A stretch of DNA of 64,000 nucleotides from an uncultured Prevotellaceae bacterium (GTDB lineage: Bacteria; Bacteroidota; Bacteroidia; Bacteroidales; Bacteroidaceae), in the NCBI GenBank assembly GCA_946415365.1, contig CAMKSE010000010.1, forward strand, positions 62,001 to 126,000, given 5' to 3'. A model generated the notes under the pieces. The model was given only the letters and a program-made list of their open reading frames with translations. It ran no database searches and was not told where the DNA came from. The first letter of the stretch is position 1. Every line of letters begins with the position of its first letter. Below, one piece after another: positions 1-7,012 of the stretch. A program made the translations under genes and the position numbers.

Positions 1-1146
1 ATTAGTTCCATCAAGCTATTCCGAGATGAATTGTTGAGTATTGCGAATTCGTCGGATGAATACTGGCAGCCATTGGCCGGGTCTGACGAGAACAAGGCGC
101 ATTTTGAAAAGGTGAACAATAAACTTGAAGAGATAAGTACCGTTACTGGAGAAATAAAGGCACTTGTTACAAAACTAACAAATGCTATTACCGACCTTGG
201 AAAGATAGCTGTGGAGTTAAGGGAAAAAGAAAACTCAATGGCAGAGGAGTTCGCCAGAATTAAGAGAGAGCTAAACTCTGAAACCATTAACCCTGATACG
301 TTCTTGACTCTTAGCAAAATACTAACAGATGCGAAGCAGAAACTAACTGAAATAGGGAAGCAGGAGGAATTGAAGAAAAAACTGAATGCCAATCTCAATA
401 AGGCCCTTGATGAATTGAACGAAGCTTGGCGACAGGAGTATCTTGCATTAGAAAAGGAGGTGGCAAAGGTAAACGCTGCTAATGGCAATCTGACCATCGA
501 TGTCGAATTTAAGGGAAGGCGAACAGCTTTCGTTAACCATCTTAAGGGATTCTTAAAGGGTACAGGTCTAAGAGATGCAACCTATCAGACAATTGAGTCG
601 AAATATAAGGACTATATAGAAATCGTACGAGACTGGAAGAAGTTTAAGAACAGCATTAGTGATAGTGTTATCGGCGAAGTAAGTAGGAGACTGAAAGAGA
701 ACTTGGCTGACTTACTGACTTACAAAGTTGAGAACAAAGTAACCATCAAGTATAAGGGAAAGGCCTTGACCCGGCATTCTTTAGGACAACGGGCTTCTGC
801 TTTGATATTGTTCCTTTTGGCACAGAAAGATACGAATGTACTGATTATTGACCAGCCAGAGGATGATCTTGACAACCAAACCATCTATGAGGAGGTGATT
901 ACAGAGATTGTCAACCTGAAGAGCCAGATGCAGTTTATCTTTGCTACCCATAATGCCAACATACCTGTGCTAGGCGAGAGTGAAAAGGTCGTGGCTTGTG
1001 ACTTTGAAGATGGTACAAACATAGCGCTGAAAGACGGTTCGATTGATACTCCGGACATTCAGAAGGCTATTGTGAGCATCATGGAAGGTGGAGAGATAGC
1101 CTTTAACAAGAGACGGGAAATATATAACATCTGGAGGCTGAGCTGA
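1..1146 (+). CDS. TrlF-like AAA/SMC-type ATPase, C-terminal part (5' end outside window)
   Basis: The reading frame is open from the first base, so the gene begins upstream of the window. Visible part: a long charged, coiled-coil-like region (about residues 20-150) followed by an ABC-type nucleotide-binding half. The signature-like SLGQRASALILFLL is followed by Walker B LIIDQPEDDLDN and the switch histidine in FATHNANIPV. The Walker A half must lie upstream. The DQPEDDLDN and ATHNANIPV blocks resemble TrlF-family ATPases, which often carry an N-terminal PHP domain and are found in defence islands; that assignment is from memory of the family and the PHP domain is not visible here. The gene sits 23 bp upstream of another ATPase gene on the same strand, so co-transcription with the ATPase/HNH pair is likely. 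Other SMC-like defence ATPases remain possible. Confidence 0.7.
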   Translation: MSSIKLFRDELLSIANSSDEYWQPLAGSDENKAHFEKVNNKLEEISTVTGEIKALVTKLTNAITDLGKIAVELREKENSMAEEFARIKRELNSETINPDTFLTLSKILTDAKQKLTEIGKQEELKKKLNANLNKALDELNEAWRQEYLALEKEVAKVNAANGNLTIDVEFKGRRTAFVNHLKGFLKGTGLRDATYQTIESKYKDYIEIVRDWKKFKNSISDSVIGEVSRRLKENLADLLTYKVENKVTIKYKGKALTRHSLGQRASALILFLLAQKDTNVLIIDQPEDDLDNQTIYEEVITEIVNLKSQMQFIFATHNANIPVLGESEKVVACDFEDGTNIALKDGSIDTPDIQKAIVSIMEGGEIAFNKRREIYNIWRLS

Positions 1147-1169
1147 GCTTATAGAGAAGAGAAGAAGAT

Positions 1170-2732
1170 ATGAAATTCAGATTTGAAATTCAAAGGAAGC
1201 CTACTGGTATGAGAGCTGATAGGGGATATAGTACTGATCCTCCATCAGAATACCCTTCGTTTGTATTGTGTTTTAACTATAATTGGTCGGACGATATTTA
1301 CTATACTTCCTTTGGACTTCATTTCTGGGAGTCAGAGAATTCTAAGCCGATAGTACTGGGAGAGCTTAGGCTAATGAAAAGAGGGGTAGAGAACACCTTT
1401 GACAGTATAAAAGGAAACGTGTTTACTGAATTTGATGATTCATTCTGCTCTGCAGGCGTCAATATCGACTATTATAAGAATTTGGCTAACACTTTTGATA
1501 ATGAGACATGCAAGGCCTTACTAAATGCACTAAGAGACTGCTCGATAAATGTTGATATTCAGGAGCAGTTTAGGGAAGATCCCATATATAAAAAATCAAT
1601 AACCAGAGAACTTGATGCGGAGCGCGCCATCAGGATTGCTCGATTTATTTTGGAAGGAACCTCAGTAGATAATGCTTTTTCATTTGAATTCGTGTATCAT
1701 GCTCCCTATGCGATGAAGATAGATCTTCCTTTCATTATGAAATGGAAGCATATCGCACAACCTTATGAGCGTTGGGCAGGCGTGATAGGGCCTAATGGTT
1801 CTGGCAAAACAGAGATGATGATTGCATTTGTTAAAGCTCTGTTAAATGATAATTATGACCCCGAGAAATCACGTGGGTATTTTGTAAGGAAGCCTGTCTT
1901 TAGCTCGACCATCGCACTATGTACAACCCCTTTTGATGGATATCAAGATATTCATTGTGATGAAAGTTCGATAAACAAGTATAAGTGCAGGAGCCTGGAA
2001 CAAGATGAAAATAGAACTTTTGAGGATTTGAGAACAGGTATACAGACGATTATTTCAAGAGGTAGAATAAATGACGGACTCTTGATAGATGATTATGAGA
2101 CGTTCTTGAAGGAGTTGCTGGGAAATGAAGTTGTTTCCGGCCTGATTATTAAACCAGACATTTTCAATATTGAAAGGAAAGTAGAAGTGGATGAAAATGT
2201 TCTTAACAAACTGGTTAACCGATTGAGTTCTGGACAGTTGCATCTGATGTCGCTGGTTACTTATGTGTATCAGTATGTCTATTATGATACGCTATTCATA
2301 TTGGATGAACCAGAAGTCCATCTGCACCCACATGCAATCATGGATTTCATGTATCTTTTGAGTCAATTGCTTGATAAGTTTGAAAGCTATGCCTTGGTTG
2401 CCACACATTCGCCGCTTGTTGTCAGGGAAATGACTGGAGAACATGTATTTGTACTCAGAAGAATGGAAAATGACAGTCCAAGTCTTGGCCATCTGGATTT
2501 TGAGTCGTTTGGTGAGGATGTTACTCTGCTATATAGAAAGATTTTCGGATATGATGAGACATCATCAGTTTTTATGAAAACAGTTAACAACATGGTAGAT
2601 AAGGGGAAGTCGTACGATGAGGTCATAGCTTCTCTAAAGGTTACCATGCCATTAAGCCTGAACAGCAGGATGGCTATTAATAATCTGATAGCAACAAGAG
2701 ATTATTATCAATATGAAAAGGATCCAGACTAG
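1170..2732 (+). CDS. AAA/ABC-type ATPase of a Septu-like ATPase-HNH pair (PtuA-like)
   Basis: 520 residues. Walker A GPNGSGKT lies at residues 207-214, unusually far from the N terminus. The ABC signature-like LSSGQ and Walker B LFILDEPEVHLHPH follow, then the histidine switch VATHSPLVVRE. This order is typical of overcoming-lysogeny/PtuA-type ATPases. The first 200 residues match no domain I recognise. The gene overlaps the following HNH gene by 20 bp, the arrangement of Septu (PtuA ATPase plus PtuB HNH nuclease), in which the ATPase is thought to control the nuclease during phage infection. The extra N-terminal domain makes it a variant or a related system. Start ATG at 1170 is the first in frame after the upstream stop. 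Function is inferred from domains and neighbourhood. Confidence 0.75.
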   Translation: MKFRFEIQRKPTGMRADRGYSTDPPSEYPSFVLCFNYNWSDDIYYTSFGLHFWESENSKPIVLGELRLMKRGVENTFDSIKGNVFTEFDDSFCSAGVNIDYYKNLANTFDNETCKALLNALRDCSINVDIQEQFREDPIYKKSITRELDAERAIRIARFILEGTSVDNAFSFEFVYHAPYAMKIDLPFIMKWKHIAQPYERWAGVIGPNGSGKTEMMIAFVKALLNDNYDPEKSRGYFVRKPVFSSTIALCTTPFDGYQDIHCDESSINKYKCRSLEQDENRTFEDLRTGIQTIISRGRINDGLLIDDYETFLKELLGNEVVSGLIIKPDIFNIERKVEVDENVLNKLVNRLSSGQLHLMSLVTYVYQYVYYDTLFILDEPEVHLHPHAIMDFMYLLSQLLDKFESYALVATHSPLVVREMTGEHVFVLRRMENDSPSLGHLDFESFGEDVTLLYRKIFGYDETSSVFMKTVNNMVDKGKSYDEVIASLKVTMPLSLNSRMAINNLIATRDYYQYEKDPD

Positions 2733-3594
2733 CCGAGCAGATGCCAAGACTGTTTTTGATAGTATTGGCGGTGCTATGAGAAATGGAAGAAAACATCAAA
2801 ACGCTACGAATTATGTGGCGATGAGAAATGATGTGCATCAGCAGTTGGATGAATACGACCAGCGAGTTAATCCCATTTCTCTGGAGAATCTGGTGTCCCT
2901 ATGGCCTAATAGAAGGACTAACATGGATGAAGCAAGGACAGCTCATGACATGTATAGCACTTCGAAAAATGAAATAAAACAAATCAGGGCAGAATTAGAA
3001 ACACTGAACGGTGGTAAGGTCATCAAATGCCCTATTTGTGAATTGGATTATTATGTACACCTGGATCATTATATTCCAAGAGAGGAAATGCCGGAGTTTT
3101 CGGTTCATCCTAAAAATCTGATTCCTCTATGTGATTATTGTAATACGGTAAAGTCAACGCTTTGGCTGAGTCATGCGTCAAGGCGGAGGCTTATCTTTAA
3201 TTGTGCTTACGATACTCCATCGGGAATGATGGTTCTGGAATGTAGGGTTACACATATCTTAAATGGTTTTCCAGTATGTGTTGTTGATTATAAGAGCGGA
3301 CTGCCTGCAAATAGTGCAGTTAGTCTGGAGTGCAGTACCTATCATAATCTTAGACTGAGACCCAAATACAAAGCTGAGGTTGATACTATGCTTAAAACCG
3401 AGATGCTCAGAGTGATGGGAGAATATGCAGATAACAGCAGCTTGTATCAAAGTCGCCTTGATTTTTGGAACAGGAAGAAAAATATCTACCGAAGTATGAT
3501 GTCGATTGGTACTACTGTTGAGAGACTGTTCAACGATGCACTATGCAATTCTCCGATTTTGGATGCTTGGATTGTGAATAGCTTGTTGATATAG
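2713..3594 (+). CDS. HNH endonuclease (PtuB-like)
   Basis: 293 residues. A zinc-ribbon HNH module is visible: CPIC (C106, C109), the catalytic-type LDHY (D118-H119), N135 in HPKNLIPLCD and the second pair CDYC (C140, C143). That is a complete HNH core with both zinc-knuckle cysteine pairs. The N terminus is helical and the last 150 residues have no motif I recognise. The ATG start at 2713 lies inside the 3' end of the ATPase gene, so translation is probably coupled. By analogy with Septu it would cut nucleic acid when the partner ATPase is triggered; substrate and trigger are unknown. The protein is somewhat longer than the PtuB proteins I recall, again pointing to a Septu variant. Confidence 0.78.
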   Translation: MKRIQTSRADAKTVFDSIGGAMRNGRKHQNATNYVAMRNDVHQQLDEYDQRVNPISLENLVSLWPNRRTNMDEARTAHDMYSTSKNEIKQIRAELETLNGGKVIKCPICELDYYVHLDHYIPREEMPEFSVHPKNLIPLCDYCNTVKSTLWLSHASRRRLIFNCAYDTPSGMMVLECRVTHILNGFPVCVVDYKSGLPANSAVSLECSTYHNLRLRPKYKAEVDTMLKTEMLRVMGEYADNSSLYQSRLDFWNRKKNIYRSMMSIGTTVERLFNDALCNSPILDAWIVNSLLI

Positions 3595-3596
3595 AA

Positions 3597-3797
3597 GTGA
3601 TCCGTGAGAACATGGACAATGATGCGTACTTCCTTATGGTAAGGATGGTGAAAGATGAAGAGGCTCTAAGAAAGAACTGCGGCATAAACGAGACAGTGAA
3701 ATATGGAACAGGCATTTACCTGTGCAGGTTCATACCGAGATATTGTAAAACGTTTGTGAAAAGGACAAAGTACTATTTCTTTGGGAGACACAGGTAG
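3597..3797 (+). CDS. Small hypothetical protein
   Basis: Open frame of 66 codons beginning with GTG two bases after the HNH stop; the first ATG is at 3612 (61 residues). The product is basic at its C terminus and has no motif I recognise. The position, tight behind the HNH gene, allows it to be a third gene of that unit, but it could equally be a chance frame. The opposite strand is also open over much of this stretch. No promoter-like motif is visible. Confidence 0.25.
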   Translation: MIRENMDNDAYFLMVRMVKDEEALRKNCGINETVKYGTGIYLCRFIPRYCKTFVKRTKYYFFGRHR

Positions 3798-3843
3798 AAC
3801 AGCCTCATATCCATCTTTTTGTTATGTCTAAAAATGTGAATCC

Positions 3844-4236
3844 ATGCTGATAGACAAGACACTACTCGACGAGTTGACGGAGAAGGCGAAAGTCTCGCCG
3901 CGACTCCGAGTGAACTATGATCTACGGGACTCTGCTGAAGATGAGAGTCAGCGGATGTTGAATGCGATTGAGCCGGGGACGGTGATACCGGTGCACAGGC
4001 ATAGTATGACGAGCGAAGATGTCGCGATCTTGAGAGGTCAGGCTGAGTTTATATTATATGATGACGAGGGGCATGAAGTCTCTCGCTGTTTGCTCATTCC
4101 TGGTGGAGAAGTTCCTGCTGTTCATGTCCCGATAGGACAGTATCACACTTGCCGGAGCTTGGAAAGCGGCACTGTGATTATGGAGTTCAAGAATACGAAA
4201 TATGATCCGAAAGGAACGGAAATTGCTGATCAGTGA
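3844..4236 (+). CDS. WbuC-family cupin metalloprotein
   Basis: 130 residues, close to the usual length for this family. The cupin metal-site pattern is visible: PGTVIPVHRHSMTSEDVAIL supplies HxH and a downstream acidic residue in the first cupin motif, and the second motif VPIGQYHTCRSLESGTVIME supplies the later histidine. WbuC-like proteins are small cupins often encoded inside O-antigen or capsule loci, with unknown chemistry. Its place 630 bp upstream of an UpxY-type antiterminator supports a surface-polysaccharide context. There are no adjacent glycosyltransferase genes, so it may be the remnant of a larger locus. Confidence 0.72.
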   Translation: MLIDKTLLDELTEKAKVSPRLRVNYDLRDSAEDESQRMLNAIEPGTVIPVHRHSMTSEDVAILRGQAEFILYDDEGHEVSRCLLIPGGEVPAVHVPIGQYHTCRSLESGTVIMEFKNTKYDPKGTEIADQ

Positions 4237-4287
4237 ATAGAGATTGGTTGGCGATGGTAGGAGGTTTCATCGCGGTGGGGGTGATTA

Positions 4288-4521
4288 ATGGAACACAGAG
4301 ACTCAAAGCCGCAAAGGACAAGCTACATTCACCCGCGTGACCTGGATGCAGGACAGCCGATGCTTGAAGGTTTGCCGCTGGTTCGCCGCTTTAAGTCGTA
4401 TGTCGGCCTGAAAGGTGCTGAGAAGAAGCTGAGGAAGTGTCTGACGGATTTTGAGTTTACGGATATCGCCACAGCGGAGAAACTGATTGGTTGGGAAAAG
4501 GTTCCGATAGTGAGGTTGTAG
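4288..4521 (+). CDS. Small hypothetical protein
   Basis: 77-residue open frame starting with ATG 51 bp after the cupin gene. The second half is lysine-rich and probably helical. I recognise no domain. A terminator-like hairpin follows 20 bp after the stop, which suits it being the last gene of a unit, and the frame uses codons like its neighbours. It might also be the C-terminal remnant of a larger gene. Confidence 0.4.
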   Translation: MEHRDSKPQRTSYIHPRDLDAGQPMLEGLPLVRRFKSYVGLKGAEKKLRKCLTDFEFTDIATAEKLIGWEKVPIVRL

Positions 4522-4542
4522 GTATATACCTATATAATATAG

Positions 4543-4636
4543 TAACAGCAGCTATGACTTTGAAGTGAACCCCGAAAGTTAGACAAAAAAACTTTCGGGG
4601 TTCACTTCATTTTGTTGTGGTTGCTGTTATTTTTTT
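4543..4636 (+). terminator. Terminator-type repeat with a palindrome inserted in its loop
   Basis: The outer arms TAACAGCAGCTATGAC (4543-4558) and GTTGTGGTTGCTGTTA (4614-4629) pair with G-U wobbles and are followed by a run of seven T. The same hairpin without an insert occurs at 30495-30530, with a 4-base loop, and a relative lies at 19184-19218. Here the loop is 55 bases long and contains a perfect 49-base palindromic element. It should stop transcription after the small gene ending at 4521. Confidence 0.65.
4561..4609. repeat. 49-bp perfect inverted repeat resembling fused insertion-sequence ends
   Basis: Arms of 20 bp (4561-4580 and 4590-4609, beginning TGAAGTGAACCCCGAAAGTT) are perfectly complementary around a 9-base loop AGACAAAAA. 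The arm resembles IS3-family terminal repeats of the TGA...CCC..AAAGTT.GACA kind, so it may be a tiny MITE or two abutted IS ends. No transposase is encoded here. It lies exactly where other copies of the surrounding terminator have a 4-base T loop. Confidence 0.6.
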
Positions 4637-4786
4637 ATTGTACCTATATGTAATATTTGTTATGTAGTTGTAGTGGTACAACAAAACTACAATTGATATA
4701 ATGTGTGTTTATCGTGTGCTTGCCCTTGTTTCGTAGTTTTATGTTAAAAAACACATAGAAATAGTGGATTTTTGATTTTATTTCGC

Positions 4787-4794
4787 TATTTTTG
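4787..4794 (+). promoter_or_regulatory. Bacteroidetes -7 box TATTTTTG upstream of upxY
   Basis: Matches TAnnTTTG, 75 bp upstream of the antiterminator start. The -33 TTTG is not at the usual distance; the nearest, at 4771, is too close. The leader between box and start has no obvious riboswitch-like structure. Confidence 0.5.
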
Positions 4795-4868
4795 CATCAT
4801 AGTTTTTGGCTTTGAACAAAGCATAAGATTTGCGTTTGTGTCATTGAACGACTGAAAACCAGAGTGAT

Positions 4869-5459
4869 ATGATGACGGCGAATATAACAGGTATAGGCTT
4901 GGGACGCGACACATCGATGTGTGGTGACCCTAAGAGTTGGTATCCGATGAGGGTAACGTACTCGCGGGAGATCAAGGTGAAGGCTGAGCTGGATCGGTTG
5001 GAGATAGAGAACTTTGTACCGATGACGTACAAACTGGTATGTGCGGACAACGGGAATCCTCATCGGGAGCTGGTGCCTGCCATCAACAATCTGATCTTCG
5101 TGCGTTCTACGCAGGGGCGTATCAGCGAGCTGAAGACATCGAATAAGGTGCTGGAGCCGTTGCGGTATATGATGGATCATACTGCTGAGAAGGCCCATGA
5201 AATCATGACGGTGCCTGACAGGCAGATGGAGAATTTTATGTGTGTGGCGTCGATGACCGACGATAGCGTGATGTTCCTGGATGAGAACACCATCGTGGGA
5301 AAGGAGGGCAAGCGTGTGAAGATCATGGGCGGCATGTTTGAGGGCGTGGAAGGTGTGATACGACGCGTGAAACGCTGCAAAAGGGTGGTCGTTGCCCTGG
5401 ATGGTATAGCTAGCGTGGCAATTGCATATGTCCCGGCAGGGCTACTGATGGAGGTATAA
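4869..5459 (+). CDS. UpxY-family (NusG-like) transcription antiterminator
   Basis: 196 residues. The N-terminal NGN-type domain begins with the SWYPMRVTYSREIKVKAEL block and contains the ELVPAINNLIFVRST strand typical of UpxY proteins. The C terminus carries a KOW-like segment (GKRVKIMGGMFEGVEGVIRR). In Bacteroides, UpxY proteins bind RNA polymerase and prevent early termination in the leader of the capsule operon immediately downstream. Here the next genes are a short degraded stretch and then a Lit-like peptidase gene, with no capsule biosynthesis genes until a WecA-like gene at 22552. Either the capsule operon was replaced, or the antiterminator now serves the defence genes. An ATG at 4872 is an alternative start. 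Confidence 0.85.
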   Translation: MMTANITGIGLGRDTSMCGDPKSWYPMRVTYSREIKVKAELDRLEIENFVPMTYKLVCADNGNPHRELVPAINNLIFVRSTQGRISELKTSNKVLEPLRYMMDHTAEKAHEIMTVPDRQMENFMCVASMTDDSVMFLDENTIVGKEGKRVKIMGGMFEGVEGVIRRVKRCKRVVVALDGIASVAIAYVPAGLLMEV

Positions 5460-5462
5460 CAG

Positions 5463-5654
5463 GAAATGATGCTCGTAAGTTTTCTGCTATCACTATCGTC
5501 GCTGCTGGCTATGGTGGGGATATGTCCAAAGAGTTGTGTAATGAACTCCTGGATGATATCGACTACCATTTCAATAAGGTGAAGTGTCGGAAGATCGAGT
5601 TGATGATGCCGAGGCTGATGAAGATGGTGGAGGAGATGAAGGGGATGAGATAAT
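5463..5654 (+). pseudogene. Open fragment of an unrecognised gene after upxY
   Basis: From 5463 a frame encodes 63 residues with protein-like composition (for example AITIVAAGYGGDMSKELCNE) ending in RLMKMVEEMKGMR. It has no start codon at the expected place; the first ATG is at 5521. A near copy of its last codons, including PKLMKMVE, recurs at 5980-6042 beyond the repeat element, so the end of this gene seems duplicated or split by that repeat. I do not recognise the family. UpxZ, the usual partner of UpxY, is considered only because of position. Confidence 0.4.
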
Positions 5655-5724
5655 GGCAATTCACAAGAAAGTGAGGGTGGCAGACTTCTGCCGTGAAAAC
5701 ATGTTGGTCTACAATGATATCTGA
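5653..5724 (+). CDS. 23-codon open frame, probably a truncated gene start
   Basis: ATG at 5653 overlaps the TAA of the previous frame, as in translational coupling, but the frame closes after 23 residues (MAIHKKVRVADFCRENMLVY...). It looks like the beginning of a gene whose remainder was lost before the repeat at 5784. Between this frame and 6080 I see only the repeat and the duplicated fragment. Confidence 0.25.
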   Translation: MAIHKKVRVADFCRENMLVYNDI

Positions 5725-5783
5725 TTTTGTAATCCAAACTTGCACAGGGCATAGAGCAGATTCCAAAGGATGTGCTTAATGAC

Positions 5784-5971
5784 TTTTTTCGAAATCCTCC
5801 GTCCCCTTTGCCTAAAGGGGCTCCACCTCACCCCATTTCCCCTCTCCTCAGGCGAGGGGATAATTGACTTCGGGCAGAAACCGCCCTACATCAAAGTTTT
5901 GGTATGTTTCACAAAGCTCTCGCCCTTCGGGTGAAACATGAAGTGCTTATCGGCTGGCGCGTGGAGTAGGT
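5784..5971 (+). repeat. Mosaic double-hairpin intergenic repeat, copy A (divergent)
   Basis: Begins with the shared block TTTCGAAATCCTCCGTCCCC and ends with TTATCGGCTGGCGCG. Hairpin I has stem GGGC/GCCC around AGAAACC. Hairpin II has stem ATGTTTCAC/GTGAAACAT, different from all other copies in the window but still fully paired. The flank GTGGAGTAGGTGAGAGGT recurs at about 19535-19552. Confidence 0.8.
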
Positions 5972-6079
5972 GAGAGGTGATGTTTTCAAAACTGATGTTA
6001 CCGAAGCTGATGAAGATGGTGGAGTGGGAGATACGCCAGATGTGAGGAATAAGATATTTAATAGCTTAAATTTGATGTT

Positions 6080-7012
6080 ATGGACAAAAAGATGGAGTCA
6101 TTGCCTGTCATGAAGTTGAATTATAACGTGACAGACTTCTTTAAAATGGTTAAGACCATAGATATTCAAGACGCGATAAGAAATGGTCTGAAGAATGAAA
6201 TAATATTTGAAGAATATCTAAAAGAAGTGCCTTTGAATGCCTCATGCGCAGAGGATGGGCAAGTATATTTATCTCCAACGTTTGCCCAGGCAGTATGGAA
6301 TATGTGTTATGCTGGATTGAAACTGGCAGATTATAAAGTCTCTGAAGAAGAATGTATAGCAGAAGGCTCAAAATTGGAGGTGGTATATCATTCTATATTG
6401 GAGAGCGGTTGTACATTACCAGAGTGTCTTTACATCAAGAGTATGGTAGAGGCGATGGATTGGGAGTCAATGATTGATTTAGCGAAAGCGTTTAGAAGGA
6501 AATGGGCAATGACAAAGGATTATGAAACGTTGGGAGAAATAGATATTACCGGAGCTTTCGAATCGAGAGTGAATAGTATGTATATGATTGGTATGTGTGG
6601 AATACTAATTCATGAATTGACTCACTTTTTTAATGATCATTTTGAGAGAACAAAGTCTGAGAGTAGAAAAGATCTAGAACAAGAAGCTGATGACTTCGCA
6701 TTTGAAGCGATACTTGCTCTGCCTGAGCCATATAGGAGAACTGGCGTTTTGGGATATTTATGTGCGTATTTGCTTGCCTTCTTTAATAATCCTAAGCTGA
6801 TAGAAAACGACATGTACTATCGTGAGGATATAAGACTTTTCAGGCAATTTGATAAGGTGAATGATAAAGACTGTAAGCGCAGAGCGAACGTGATGGTTGC
6901 ATATACGCTGAGCAGATGGTTTATGGAGGAACACGAAATAGAAATAACGGTGGAGCATGACCGAGAAGAGAAAGCGGTAGAGATGATTAGGGAAGAACTG
7001 AAACAGATGTGA
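6080..7012 (+). CDS. Lit-like zinc metallopeptidase (phage-exclusion type)
   Basis: 310 residues. The zinc-peptidase motif HELTH is at residues 178-182, preceded by a hydrophobic helix (GMCGILI). EQEADDFAF about 20 residues later can supply the third ligand. The layout (HExxH, a spacer rich in charged residues, a D/E-A-D block, then a long helical C terminus with RRANVMVAYTL) resembles peptidase family U49, which includes Lit, the prophage e14 protein that cleaves EF-Tu and aborts T4 infection. Similarity to IrrE/ImmA-type peptidases is the alternative. It overlaps the next gene by 4 bp (GTGA), so the two products probably work together. A TAAATTTG -7-like box lies at 6067-6074, very close to the ATG. 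Confidence 0.6.
   Translation: MDKKMESLPVMKLNYNVTDFFKMVKTIDIQDAIRNGLKNEIIFEEYLKEVPLNASCAEDGQVYLSPTFAQAVWNMCYAGLKLADYKVSEEECIAEGSKLEVVYHSILESGCTLPECLYIKSMVEAMDWESMIDLAKAFRRKWAMTKDYETLGEIDITGAFESRVNSMYMIGMCGILIHELTHFFNDHFERTKSESRKDLEQEADDFAFEAILALPEPYRRTGVLGYLCAYLLAFFNNPKLIENDMYYREDIRLFRQFDKVNDKDCKRRANVMVAYTLSRWFMEEHEIEITVEHDREEKAVEMIREELKQM

Noticed and set aside
1170..3594. A retron with a PtuA/PtuB effector
   Set aside because: No reverse transcriptase gene or msr/msd-like repeat is visible nearby.
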